Source of the DNA: Acrasis kona
Lineage: Eukaryota > Heterolobosea > Eutetramitea > Acrasida > Acrasidae
Direction: 5' to 3'
NCBI GenBank assembly: GCA_026419775.2
Contig: JAOPGA020001052.1
Span: 1 to 64,000 of the forward strand
Length of the DNA stretch: 64,000 nucleotides
Positions 36,370 to 47,422 of the stretch are shown piece by piece. Every line of letters starts with the position of its first letter. The first letter of the stretch is position 1. A program made the translations under genes and the position numbers. A model generated the notes under the pieces. It was given only the letters and a program-made list of their open reading frames with translations, made no database searches and had not been told where the DNA came from.

Positions 36370-37647
36370 ATGTTGATTGCAAGAGTGGCGAGGCTAACTC
36401 AACACTTAATCAAGTATAAATGTACGCGTTCATACAGTTCTAAGAATGAGGTTCGAGTAGACAAACTCTTTCGCATAAAAATATCGTCGGGTATCGAGTA
36501 CTTGAGCAGATTACCAACACAGCAACACACCCCATTGATGTACAAAAGCGGTTTTGACTGCATACTCGCAGCAAAAATCACCCTTCAAAAAAAATTTGAA
36601 AGAACAAAAATACTTTATGACTCGATGATGCATCACGGCGTGGAATTCGAACTCGACACATTCAAATCGTTAATAAATTGCTTAGCGGTATCTCGGCCTT
36701 TAGTGGCAGCCGAAACATTTCGAGATCTTGCGATGGATGGAAAAATAAAACCAGACACCGATGTCGTGGATAAAGTAATGACTGCATTGTCCGAACACTA
36801 CGAAGACAACTTTACGTTAATTAAAGAACTTTATTTTAAATGGAATGAAGAATTTAAATTAGAGCCGAATATGATGCAAACTGAAATACTGATGTCCAGC
36901 GCCATAAAAAGAAACCACCAGTTGGCAGTTGAAACATTTAAAAACCTTCCGGAGTCGATTAATTACCCAATAAACGTTTTTTATAAATCTTTGGCGAGGG
37001 ATTGTGTAAGACGGGGAATGAACGACGATCTACAAAACATTTTTAATAACGAACCTAATAAAAAATTACTTTGTTTGGCTGTTATGTCATTGTATAATGT
37101 GAGTGGTCATGCTGAACGTTCCATTGTAACTTTTGAAAAAGCGGAAGAGCCGCAAGATGTTCATACCCTAAGTGAGCTCCTCGAATCATATGTTTTATTG
37201 GACAATCCTTCCAAAGCAGAGCAAGTCTATAACACGATAATAAATTCAGGAGATATATTAAAAAAGAAGCAACTAACGTCAATTATCCGTTCATATCAAA
37301 AGTTGGACCAACACGAAAAATGTTTCAATCTAATGTACAAGTGCGGTAAACCAAAATGGGTGTCCGGATCCGTTAGGGAGACTTTGTTAAAATCCATCCG
37401 GGATGATCAATGGAGAATTGGTTTGAAACTTTTTGAGGACAGCAAATTTGTATTTAACAGAGTACCCGAAGCCGACGAGTACCGCACTGTGGCTGTGGCC
37501 TTAGCCAAGCACTCTCAGTACCATACGCTTGAGAGACTTTTGGTTGTGAACGGAAGACGAAATGTTATTCTTAGATTGGTAGAAGAATACTACACAAAAA
37601 ACGGAGACTATTGTCAATTCAAGAGACTAGAAAGATTATCAAGTTAA
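36370..37647 (+). CDS. Mitochondrial PPR-like protein
   Basis: 425 residues, single exon. The first 24 residues (MLIARVARLTQHLIKYKCTRSYSS) are basic, hydroxylated and free of acids, as expected of a mitochondrial presequence. The rest is helical with degenerate pentatricopeptide repeats, for example 'KILYDSMMHHGVEFELDTFK', 'AAETFRDLAMDGKIKPDT' and 'AVETFKNLPESINYP'. PPR proteins bind organellar RNA. The 3' end faces the His-rich gene with only 14 nt between the stop codons. Confidence 0.8.
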   Translation: MLIARVARLTQHLIKYKCTRSYSSKNEVRVDKLFRIKISSGIEYLSRLPTQQHTPLMYKSGFDCILAAKITLQKKFERTKILYDSMMHHGVEFELDTFKSLINCLAVSRPLVAAETFRDLAMDGKIKPDTDVVDKVMTALSEHYEDNFTLIKELYFKWNEEFKLEPNMMQTEILMSSAIKRNHQLAVETFKNLPESINYPINVFYKSLARDCVRRGMNDDLQNIFNNEPNKKLLCLAVMSLYNVSGHAERSIVTFEKAEEPQDVHTLSELLESYVLLDNPSKAEQVYNTIINSGDILKKKQLTSIIRSYQKLDQHEKCFNLMYKCGKPKWVSGSVRETLLKSIRDDQWRIGLKLFEDSKFVFNRVPEADEYRTVAVALAKHSQYHTLERLLVVNGRRNVILRLVEEYYTKNGDYCQFKRLERLSS

Positions 37648-37661
37648 TTTTAAACAATAAA

Positions 37662-38672
37662 TCAACATTTATGTAAAGTTTTTCCAATGTGCTTGAGCAT
37701 ACTAGCAACTCTGATGGCTTTGTTTGCTGCTTTATACGCGACTATTCTCTTACTGTGTGCTTTGTGTGACAAGTGCTTAGCAACCTTCTTCAACTTCCAT
37801 GTGTACCATTTGGGTTTGTGCATTCTCAAAGCATGACTCCATTGTCTAAACTTGACGTTCGCTTTGTAAGAAAGTGCAGCAGCGCGTAGTGTCTTCTTCT
37901 TGGCAACTTGCCTAAAGTGGTGTAACTTGTGTCTGATGTCAAAAGCCAAGTGTCTTGCTTGAACGCTATACTTCATTGAAATTTTTAACAAGTTTTTTGC
38001 CTTGATAAGTTCATTTCTGGCAATTCTTGCATACTTGTTAGATAGTTTCCTTGTCTTGAATGCTTTATGTCCAATGTGCTTTGCCTTAATTCTATTAATG
38101 TTTTTGACTTTTGCTGCATTGGCAAATTCCTTGAAACTTTTATCAGATGCCTCCCTTGATTTTGTGTGGTAAGATGCAACTTGGTTCTTGTGGGCTGTGG
38201 CCTTGCTCAAGTATTTACAAGACAATTTAGATTTATGTACAGCTGCCTTGTATAGTGCCTTAACACTGTGAGGATGGTGATGATGTCCATGATGATGCTT
38301 ATGGTGATGATGCCCATGATGATGATGCTTGTGGTGGTGCTTGTGATGACCATGATCATGCTTATGGTGATGGTGATGATGTCCATGATGATGATGCTTG
38401 TGGTGGTGTCCAAAATGATGCTTGTGATGTCCATGATGGTGTCCATGACGAAGACCTAAATGATGCTTATGATGTCCGTGATGTTTGTGGTGTCCATGAA
38501 GCCTTATGTGGAAGTGTGGACCGTGATGTTTGTGACACTTATGACCAAACGCACTGCATCTTTTCAGATGATGCTTGTGCTTATGATGGTGCTTGTGTGC
38601 TGTTGTGACACCAAGAAGAAGTATACTGCCTAGCAAAACAATGGCTATCGTTGTAGATATACCTTTTCCCAT
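37662..38672 (-). CDS. Secreted histidine-rich, lysine-rich protein
   Basis: 336 residues. The signal peptide is MGKGISTTIAIVLLGSILLLGVTTA. Residues about 26-140 are dominated by HHGHH, HKHH and HHHHGHH runs, among the densest His tracts one finds, so binding of Zn, Cu, Ni or heme is likely by chemistry. Residues about 140-336 are Lys/Arg/Ala-rich and helical (SYKANVKFRQWSHALRMHKP). A Cys pair near the start (CSAFGHKC) and a terminal Cys may crosslink. The family is not recognised. The opposite-strand Met-rich frame is a shadow of the His codons. Confidence 0.85.
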   Translation of the reverse strand: MGKGISTTIAIVLLGSILLLGVTTAHKHHHKHKHHLKRCSAFGHKCHKHHGPHFHIRLHGHHKHHGHHKHHLGLRHGHHHGHHKHHFGHHHKHHHHGHHHHHHKHDHGHHKHHHKHHHHGHHHHKHHHGHHHHPHSVKALYKAAVHKSKLSCKYLSKATAHKNQVASYHTKSREASDKSFKEFANAAKVKNINRIKAKHIGHKAFKTRKLSNKYARIARNELIKAKNLLKISMKYSVQARHLAFDIRHKLHHFRQVAKKKTLRAAALSYKANVKFRQWSHALRMHKPKWYTWKLKKVAKHLSHKAHSKRIVAYKAANKAIRVASMLKHIGKTLHKC

Positions 38673-38850
38673 TTTTATTGATTGTTTGAAAGTTTAATTT
38701 TCATTATTTAAAAGATTGCCAATCGATTGATGTCAATCCAAATGGAAACCTCTTGGTGCACAACCTCAGTAATCTACATTACAATTATACTATTTTTAGT
38801 AGATCAATATTGTTCCATGAAGAAGACCAGTGTTAAAGGAGCCGTACAAA

Positions 38851-40063
38851 TCAAACATAAACGTTTTTATTAAAATGATATTTTGCCTTTACACTCACGC
38901 GGTCCATCCATACACGATACGTCCAGGATTGAAGCAACACAAGAGAGAAGAACAGACACCACCCTACAGTTAAAAAGTAACTCTTTTTGTTTAAATCAAC
39001 AATTGCCAACATTTTTTCAGAGTACCCAGGAATGTCAAATGTCTCGCCCATGTTAAAGTGAGTGTCTCTTCTTTCATTTCTTCTTCTAAAGTTATTTAAT
39101 TGATCTTGATAAGCACGAAGTGTTTTGGCATCTCCAGGACTCCACTCTGTCAACTTTTAAAACAATTTGAATTCAAAAGAAGCTTACGTTTTGTAAAATC
39201 AATCCTGGTTGCGTTATATTTTAAAAGGTCATTTGTGACAATGCCCGATTTATCATTGTGTTTTTTGTAATGGAACCTTTCGCTCTCGGCATGACTAACA
39301 ACTTTGACTTGATATGTCTCTGTTCTATGACGCAAGTGTGTTCTCCCATTAGAATCTGTATGCGTATAGGACACAAGTCTTGTTCTCGTTTCGTAGTGAT
39401 AGCATTCGCAGTCTGTGCGTTATTTTAATGAATTAGCAAATGAAAACACTTACGGAATCCAATCGAAGGTGCTGTATCTCTAATTCTGTTAATGTGTGTC
39501 ACAATGTCTTCAACAAGGAGGAGATTTCTCAGGTAGGACACTGTCGATGAACACATTATCTCAATTATGTAAACTATGTATGTAATTGGTACGGCTACTC
39601 CAGCCCCTATCAAGAAATATTTGGACCAATCTGTTCCAAGTATTCCAAATAGGGTTCCTGCAGCAATTATCAACGCTAAGGACAGCAACACGAGAGTGTT
39701 GAAAAATAGTGCTCTCGCATGAGGACTCAATTTAAAACAACCCCAATATCTTTCCTCAGTATGAAACATCGAAGGCTGTATTTGTATTTGAACTTCATCT
39801 TTGTTTTCTTTTTTTTGTTGTAAATCTGACTGTGGGTCAATGTAAACTACAGGTGCATTTGGAGGTTGGTTGTATTGCTCACCAATGTAAGGAGCAGATG
39901 CTGGGTTGTATTGCTGACCAATGTAAGGCGAAGGATTATAGGGTATGGGGTTATAAGGTACTGGTGCTGAGTTGTAGAGCACTGGGTTATGATTATCAAC
40001 CTGATAGTCTATTATCGGTGCATTTTCCATCAAAGGGGCACTAGAGTCTGCATTAAAGTACAT
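38851..40063 (-). CDS. TMEM151-like multi-pass membrane protein
   Basis: Three exons: 40063-39454, 39412-39188 and 39146-38851, with two 41-nt introns; 376 residues. The N-terminal 100 residues are rich in Pro, Tyr and Asn (repeats like YIGQQYNP). Two membrane helices follow (ALFFNTLVLLSLALIIAAG; FLIGAGVAVPITYIVYII). Then comes the TMEM151 signature: APSIGF-H-CECYHYETRTR, KVVSHAESERFHY, a short motif ATRIDFTK, and further on a helix before the C-terminus. The splice sites were chosen because they keep this signature in frame. TMEM151 function is unknown. The exon 2-3 acceptor was set at AAGTTGACAG to keep frame. Confidence 0.8.
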
Positions 40064-40362
40064 GAAGGGAACCAAACTCAACTTTTGTTTTGGACAACCG
40101 AAGTTCGAATGTTCATGAGGTTGTATTTAATAAATGCGGGTTGTGCAGTTTGACACATCTAATATAAATTACTCTTAACAGTACAATATTCTTCTCCTTC
40201 GTAAGATTTATTCTTTATCAAGTGAATCATAATAATTTAAGTTGGTAAAGACTTCGCTAATTATAAATTATTGTAATCGTCTATGTATTTTTAGACTGAT
40301 CACTAATAATAAATAGAACAGGATGTGAACAAAACGACAACAAAGAAAGCAAAAAACACAAT

Positions 40363-41022
40363 ATGAAGAACTTATTATTTATTGCAATTTTATTGTCAGT
40401 CGTATTCCTATGCTTCGGCGGTTTACCAGGAGCCAAGAAGGAGTATAAAGGCGAGCCAACTGCAGATCATCGCAGAGCCATCGAGCTAGTGTTAGGAGAG
40501 CTCAAACTAAGACACAATGAAGAGTTCAAACTAGTCAAGATCATGTCAATCCATGAACAAGTTGTGAATGGCAAGAATTACTTCTTCCACATGATGGTCG
40601 CCTGCGAAGCAATGATAGAATATGAACTAGACGTTGTGGTCCATCATAAATTCACTGATGAAATGACCATTCAACACATTAAAGACAAAAGTCCTCATGC
40701 TGGTAAGCACACACATGGAGAGGTCACACCTATAGTACTAAAGGCCGTTGACGCTGTCATCTCACACCAAACTGACAAGTACAAAGAAGGTATCATGTTG
40801 GTAAGACTCAACACTGTACATTCCCAAGTAGTATCAGGTGTCCGCTACCAATTAGACATGGTTATCAAAGGAAAGTTCAATGTACCTGAACATCAAATCA
40901 AAGCCGTCGTTCATCACACATTAAATGACGAACTTGTAGTGGACAGTGTAGAGAAAGTAGAGGATAAGAAGTCATGGTGGAACAACGTTTTCTCAATTGT
41001 CAAATCATGGTTCAAGTGGTAA
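40363..41022 (+). CDS. Secreted double-cystatin cysteine-protease inhibitor
   Basis: 219 residues, single exon. Signal peptide about 1-20. Two tandem cystatin-like domains each carry the QxVxG wedge loop: QVVNG at 66-70 and QVVSG at 155-159. Each has the preceding helix (RRAIELVLGELKLR; PIVLKAVDAVISHQ) and following strands. Cystatins block papain-type peptidases. Only one Cys is seen in the mature part, so disulfides typical of secreted animal cystatins are absent. Its 3' end faces the glutaredoxin-UBX gene, 22 nt away. Confidence 0.88.
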   Translation: MKNLLFIAILLSVVFLCFGGLPGAKKEYKGEPTADHRRAIELVLGELKLRHNEEFKLVKIMSIHEQVVNGKNYFFHMMVACEAMIEYELDVVVHHKFTDEMTIQHIKDKSPHAGKHTHGEVTPIVLKAVDAVISHQTDKYKEGIMLVRLNTVHSQVVSGVRYQLDMVIKGKFNVPEHQIKAVVHHTLNDELVVDSVEKVEDKKSWWNNVFSIVKSWFKW

Positions 41023-41044
41023 TAAATTAATGTTTTGAAAAAAA

Positions 41045-41919
41045 TCAATCTTTATTATAAATTAATTTGGCAGCAAGCACGGCTACAATTCCTAAACCTA
41101 AAGTTATTGCATATCTCTTTAAAAGACTGTATTTATGATGCGTTTTTAGTTTATTGTCCACTTGTACTTTCTCTTGTTCGACGTTACTATTTACAATAAG
41201 TAGTGCTGACTTTGGGACCAAACCTAACTGCTTCAAAGACATGAACAAGTGTGGTCTTTGATTGAACTCTTCTAGAGGATGTGGTTTGACTAATGTAAAA
41301 GGTTTGCTACAATTAACAGGGGAAGCGGGGTCAGTTCCGACATTCTCAATGCTGTACAACGAATCTCTTTTATCGGAAACAAATTCATACACCTTTGACA
41401 AGGTTGTGTCGTGCGAGAATACTACCTGAATAATCTTTCCATCTTCAAAACGCATCTAAAGAATTTAGTACATGGTGGTTGATAAAACATACATTAAGCT
41501 GAGTCTGGTCATTACTTATATTTACAACATCTCTAGTTATGGATTCTGGTGACTGTCTAAGGACTTCCTCTTTTAGCTCACCTGTTTCAATCATCTCAGA
41601 TACAATGTCTATACCTCCAACCAAGCTTCCACTTATGTACAACTATAGAGTAATCAAATGCAGAAAAGAAAACACTAACTTGAGGGAATGTAGGAAAATT
41701 TCCAACATGCTTGAGTGCAGAATAAAGTGGTTGGTCTTTTACATCAAGAACATTAAAATGACTAAATTCTAACCCCTGTTCAACCAACAAACTTATCATT
41801 CGTTTTGAGAACTTGCATTTGGGTTTAGATGGAGTTCCCTTCATTAATAATATTACAGCTGAACTACCTATTAGTTGCTTTGCATGCTCCATGTCTTCGC
41901 AAGATGGCTGTGTTGTCAT
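41045..41919 (-). CDS. Monothiol-glutaredoxin / UBX fusion with C-terminal membrane anchor
   Basis: Exons 41919-41680, 41642-41493 and 41455-41045, two 37-nt introns, both phase 0; 266 residues. Residues about 10-110 are a monothiol-glutaredoxin fold: VILLMKGTPSKPKCKFS, NFPTFPQLYISGSLVGGIDIV. The active site reads CKFS where the class normally has CGFS. Residues about 131-205 are a UBX domain (RFEDGKIIQVVF, PFTLVKPHPLEEF, LKQLGLVPKSALLIV), which usually docks onto Cdc48/p97. A final helix (ITLGLGIVAVLAAKLIY) would anchor it with the domains in the cytosol. Retention of intron 2 would stop translation after the glutaredoxin part. Confidence 0.82.
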
Positions 41920-42382
41920 TTGGCTCGTTTCCGCAAGAATCGAAAAAAGGCATCTGAACAAATACTCCGTTAGAAAATCTTGTTCAGAACTTCTCGATTA
42001 TTACAACAGATGACATTGCAGGATCCAAGAAGGTCATGTTTTTTGCAGAATCAAAAATTGTGATATAATATCTTCGTGAGCATAAAAAGTGGATAATTTT
42101 ACATGGATGAATGGTGAGAATCAGACTTTAATTGACATTGAAGAAGTCATGCAAAGAACGGGGTGTATTTACTCTTAATACAAATAAGTTGTAGTGCCAA
42201 GCTCCGACTGCGTTCTTGACTTGCTAATTATTGCAAACCTCGTACAAATTGTCCTATAGCCACCGCTGTTGCTATATCCTGAATCTCTACATCACTTCAT
42301 CTCTCCTATCCAACATCTATTGAATCAATTATTCCAGACATCATCAACCCACGATTACAACTCCGAGTCAACCCAATTAAAG
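41920..42382. other. Shared upstream region of two divergent genes
   Basis: About 460 nt between the glutaredoxin-UBX gene (minus) and the SUMO-protease gene (plus). It must hold both promoters. No RNA gene or repeat seen. Confidence 0.4.
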
Positions 42383-44100
42383 ATGCCCCCAAAACGAAGA
42401 AACGCTGCCAAAAAGACAACACAGAAAAAGCGCAAAAAAGACGAGGTAACTTCCTTAAGTACAAAGTAACTAATCAACTTAGAGCGACGACGAAGATTTC
42501 AAATCAGACTATAAACATGTGAGACTCTCCGACTTGAAATCAGGCGGAGGTAGAATACTACTTAACAACTTGATAGTACTGTACAATAATTTCGAAATAG
42601 TAGATGACGAGGAGGATAATACACATGGGGTTAGGATCACATTAGGCGAGCCCGACTTTACCAATTCAAGTTCCTTCCGAAGAGTATTCATTCCCAAAGA
42701 AGACATGATTGACATCTGTGCATCCCATACCAAACAACTTCAAGTATGTTTTCATCTCCATTCATTTGTTCATCCCATTAAAAAAGGTTTTCGCCTTCAA
42801 GACCAAAAACTCCATCAAGAATATAGACATGTACGATCCAGTCGACACCTCCTCCAAATCACAAGGTTTCATCATCATGACACCAAGTGACGAGAGACAT
42901 AAACAATCATCCAAAAGTTTTTGTACCTTTCTAAACTACTTTACGTCCCAACCAAATAGCTGCCTATATGAGATATCAGATAATCCACCTCCCGATCTCA
43001 TCTCAGACCTAGTCAAGCCCATCAAAGATGCAACGCTAGATGCCGAAAATACGAATTTCGATTTCAAGAAACCCACACAATCCCTAGTAACGACCAACGT
43101 ACAAAAATCATCAGTTCGAAGAAATGTAAAAAAAACATCATCACCAAAGGCGTCAACATCAACAAGTAGAAAGAGATCAAGAAACAACTTGCTCAACACA
43201 TCCACCGATTCCATCATTGAACATGATTACAATCCCGTGGCTGATGATGAATGGTTAAGTCAATACAATCACAAAAATCATTTGGATTTGTACAAGGACG
43301 ACGTTACTGAAATGAATCACGTGGACGATCATGATCATGATGATGATGATGATGACGAACCAACATTAATCGACAAGAATCATGATCCAGAAAAGGTCAT
43401 TTTGGAATACAAAAAGATCAAAATCACAAATCAAGATCTATGGAGATGCAACAAGGGCGAATTCCTCAACGACAACATTATAGATTTCGCGTTACAATTA
43501 TTCCAAGATTCCTTCGTTCCTGATCCATCCACCCATCCAAAATTCCACATTTTTCACACCACATTTTTTCCACTTTTAAAAAAGGACATGAACAGAGTGA
43601 TCGGTCAGCCCACCAATTTACATTTATTTCGACAAGATTTTATTTTTTTTCCAATGAACGAAAGTAGTCATTGGAGCCTCGTGGTGGCATGTCACCCCGG
43701 AGATTCCAAAAATAGAAAACTAATGTATTGTGATTCTTTATTTTCAGGTACCAACCAATCCCATTTTGACATTGTAAACGAATACATGAATAAGAGATTT
43801 GAAATGGAAAAGAATGATTTGGAAACGAACGAGGACGGAATCACGTTCGAACGCGTTCGCGCAGAATTACCCAAACAAACCAATAGTTGTGACTGTGGGG
43901 TCTACATGATCCAATACATTGAATTGCTGGCCAGTCAATTCATGAAATCGTATCCAGTCCAAAACAATTCGTTGTTTACGAAAAAACAAATTGACCAAAA
44001 AAGAATTGCGATCAAATCTGAAATCAATCGTTTATCAATGGATTACTCACCTATTAACGATCAAGACTTGTCGTCGTCTTCGGATATAATTGAATTATAA
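42383..44100 (+). CDS. Ulp1/SENP-type SUMO protease (C48)
   Basis: Exons 42383-42445, 42483-42743 and 42787-44100 (introns 37 and 43 nt); 545 residues. The N-terminus is a basic nuclear-localisation-like stretch (PPKRRNAAKKTTQKKRKKDE), followed by a domain that may be the PH-like fold seen in larger SENPs. The C-terminal catalytic domain starts at WRCNKGEFLNDNIIDFAL. The triad is intact: His403 (SHWSLVV), Asp424 (YCDSL) and Cys478 (SCDCGVY), with the oxyanion Gln472. Such enzymes remove or mature SUMO. The protein ends in an Asp/Ser-rich tail. Confidence 0.92.
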
Positions 44101-44133
44101 AATGAATCAAAAATTCGAAAAATTAATTTTTTT

Positions 44134-46409
44134 TTATTTATTATTCTTGTTGTTGAGAGATGGATGACCCCATTGTGTAGTTGATGTACCCGAATGATAA
44201 TAATACTTACCACCTGTAGTCTTATCGGTGTATTCTCTCCAACCAGGAGGTAAATCTGGTAATGGAGGTGGAGCAGAAGTGGGTGTAGTGGTCGATGATG
44301 AATTATTCTTTGAAGATGATGATGATGATGATGCACTAGAGGAGTTGTTGTTGTTGTTCGTAGGAGTAGACGACGATGACGGTATGGATGATGATGAATT
44401 ATTCTTTTCTTGACTAGCGTTACTATTTGATGAAGCTGAAGCAGCAGTAGATGAAGACGTTGACGATGATGACTTTCGTAGGTTGTTGTTATTACTGTAT
44501 CGATCGTTATGATGACGATTTGTGGAAGACGATGATTTTTGATGATGATAATTATTATTACTTGCTTCATATCGATAAGAAGAAGCAGGTGGCGGACCAT
44601 CATCCACATGATGATGATGATGACCATGTTGTTGATTATAATGATCCATTCCATTATTTCCCATTCCTCTTCTATCACTTGTTGATTTTCTATTATAATC
44701 ATCTACATATCCAAACGATGAAGAAGAAGGTCCGTTATTACCACCTCTTCTAAAAGATGAAGAGGAAGAAGGGTTGTTACCACTTGGACTTGATTCTCGA
44801 TAAGAATTTGGATTGTTATTATTATAAGATGAAGATCTTCTAGAGGATGAAGATGATGACGAAGAAGAAGAGGATGATGGATTGTTGTTATTGTAGTAAT
44901 TACTTCTATTACTTCCGTGATAACCACCACCTCCTCTTCCTCTCGAAGAATAATATCCTCCTCTAGAAGAAGGTCCATTATTACCTCCTTGATGATTAGG
45001 TGGTTGTTGTTGATCATAATAAGATGCACCACCTCCACCATTACTCATCATTCCGCTCGATGATGAATTAGATCCACTTCCATAATTACCATTACTACCT
45101 TCATAACGAGGATCGAATGATGATGAAGACGATTCGTATCCCATATGATGATGTCTTCTATTATCAAATCCTCCTCCTCCTCGTAATATCCACCTCTAGA
45201 GGATGAAGAGTTACTGGGCGGTGGACCTCCTCCGTAGTGATGAGGTGGAGGTGGTGGAGCTCCTCCGTAATGATGATGATGATGATCTTGATAACCTCCA
45301 CCGCCGCTTCCTCTTCCCATCGAAGATACTTGTCCAGGATTATCACCACCACCTACCATTCTCCTAGATGAAGAAGAAGAGGAAGAATTGGATGATTGTG
45401 AGGGTAATCCTCCTCCATCTCTTTCGAAATGTGAATTGTGATAATGATCGAAATGAGATTCGACTTGGTGATTTAATGTAGATGAGGACGACGAGGACGA
45501 ATTGGTGGATGGTGGCGGTGGTGATGAATTTCGTCGGTGGTGATAGGATCGCGGTGGTGGTGGTGCTCCGCCGTTGGTAATGTAATGTGGTGGCGGTGGT
45601 GCTCCGTTGGGCGGTGGTTGTCCATAATTAGGTAGCGAATGGATCGGATCGTATTTGATTCGTTTGGAATCACGTTCGTCGTTGTAACGAGGGTGGTTGT
45701 AATCCGGTCTCTTGTTGTAATAGTTCCTTCTGGGGATATTTCGATCTGCATCAAAGTCATATGCATTACGCGGATGAGAATCCCTCGGGTGACGATAATC
45801 TTGATTTTCGATCATTTCTGGATGAGGATGATGGGGGTGATGGGGATGATGGGCATGATGTTGATGAGGTGGCATGTTGGCATGATGTCTATTGTTGTAA
45901 TAATTACTTCTTGGTGCTCCCCTACGAGTGTTTGAGTAATTACCTCTACCTCTATAGGAAGAGTAATGAGGCGGATGGTCCATCCGCGGAGCACGCTTTG
46001 GTTTATGTTCGTCATCAGCATTGTTAGATTGTTCTGATGCTTGTGCATTTGGTTGTTGTTGTTGTTCTTCTTCTTCTTGATGTTGTTCTTCTTCATCATC
46101 TTGTGGACCACCTGGAGAATGTGTAGGTGGCGGCGATGTGCTGTTTTGATGTTCGCCGGGGGAATAGCGCCGGGTCACGAGAGTATTTTCGTCAAAATGC
46201 TTTTCGTGTTTTGTTATTTCAGCGCTTGAGGGCGATGCGCTGTTGGATCTTGGTGGAGGAGGCGATGATTCCTCGTTTAGATCCTGTGGCGATAAGTGCC
46301 TTACCACTAGGGTATTTTCATCAAAATGTTTATCGTTTAAATTATCAATATTTTCTTCTTCTGGTTTCACATCAACAGCGGTGCTGTTTTTTGTTGAATC
46401 TTCGCTCAT
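44134..46409 (-). CDS. Low-complexity Ser/Asn/His/Arg-rich protein with C-terminal WW domain, one frame break
   Basis: About 758 residues if joined. The N-terminal part (46409 to about 45190) has two KHFDENTLV-[VT]-R-x2-SP repeats, polyacidic/Gln tracts, RG-rich and His/Pro-rich segments. The C-terminal part is Ser/Asn-rich and ends in a WW domain (LPPGWREYTDKTTGGKYYYH with a second Trp in TTQWGHP), which binds Pro-rich ligands. The frame breaks near 45184-45190 in a GAG repeat; one missing nucleotide would join YY to RGGGGFDNRR. A sequencing error is likely. An RNA-processing or transcription role is suggested only by composition. Confidence 0.75.
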
Positions 46410-46573
46410 TGTTTTTAAAATAAAATGATGTTTTTTTTATAATATTCTTCGTATCTTTATGCTTGTCGCAGTCAGGTAGAGTAAAGGTGTTGTTTAACTG
46501 AAGTGGACAAGTTGTGAATCGAAAATGGGATTGGTTGATTAATGTTAACAAGTCAACCAAAGAAAATTTCTTC

Positions 46574-47251
46574 ATGATGTTGCGCACAAACATCGTCAAA
46601 CAATCTGGTGTAGTACTTTTGAATCAGCAACAGGTTCGTGAGGTCAGAACCATTACATCACGAACAAAAGAATCTGCTGCAAGAAATGTATTAGTTGTCT
46701 ACAGGAAGTTGATTAAAATGATTCCATGGATGCAATCCGCTTACTTCTTGCCATTCGAGAGCAATATGATGCGCACTCAAATACGTGGTGCCTTTGATAA
46801 ACATAAAAATGTAAAGAGTAAGGGTGTAATTGATTCATTGTTGACCAGAGCTCTCAACGACGTTGAAGAGTTACAAATGCATCACAAACAAAGAGGGCAT
46901 GTTTTCCACTTTTTTGAAAATGCAGACCGTTTAGGTAAACCAGTCAGCAGCATTGACTTCTTGAAGAGACAAAAGAACAGAGTCGTGTCATCCGAACTCG
47001 GATTGAACATTACCGCCGACAACATGGCAATAGTTTCCGAATTCCTAGAAAACCCTAATCCTCAAGTCGAGAAGAAATTCATGGATCGCTTCTTGGAACT
47101 AAAGAACTCGAGCGCAAATCAATACAAGGGAATCAAAATCGAAAAGGATTATTTGGAGAGGATGGAAAAGATGGAAAAGGAAGCAGAAGAATTCCCACAA
47201 GCCAAGTTCGCACCAAAAGCCAAATTCAATTTCTTTGATCCTCCTCAATAA
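46574..47251 (+). CDS. Mitochondrial LYR-motif protein, NDUFA6/LYRM6-like
   Basis: 225 residues. The start was set at the ATG 46574 rather than the GTG upstream. The N-terminus (MMLRTNIVKQSGVVLLNQQQ) looks like a presequence. The LYR-type motif VYRKLIKMI sits near residue 60 and is followed by IRGAFDKHKNVKSKGVIDSL and KQRGHVFHFFE, the pattern of the complex I LYR subunit NDUFA6. LYR proteins bind mitochondrial acyl carrier protein. The C-terminal 100 residues are extra compared with the usual short family member. Confidence 0.7.
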   Translation: MMLRTNIVKQSGVVLLNQQQVREVRTITSRTKESAARNVLVVYRKLIKMIPWMQSAYFLPFESNMMRTQIRGAFDKHKNVKSKGVIDSLLTRALNDVEELQMHHKQRGHVFHFFENADRLGKPVSSIDFLKRQKNRVVSSELGLNITADNMAIVSEFLENPNPQVEKKFMDRFLELKNSSANQYKGIKIEKDYLERMEKMEKEAEEFPQAKFAPKAKFNFFDPPQ

Positions 47252-47422
47252 AAAATTTTTGGGTCTCCTCTCTGGGTTCAAAAATAATTGTAATAAATAT
47301 ATTATTTTATCACCCTTTCGCTCTTATTTGTCAATTTATACCGTAACAAACCTTTTCTCCATCAATTGGTGGATTGGTGGCAATAATTAAAATTTAAAAA
47401 AACAGTTGTAGAATCAACCACG

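Noticed and set aside
38268-38459. Met-rich plus-strand frame
   Set aside because: Shadow of the His codons (CAT/CAC) in the minus-strand gene.
44228-44413. Asp/Val-rich plus-strand frame
   Set aside because: Shadow of the Ser/Asn-rich minus-strand protein.
46514-46573. N-terminal extension of the LYR protein from GTG
   Set aside because: GTG start is not expected in a nuclear gene; the ATG at 46574 gives a good presequence.
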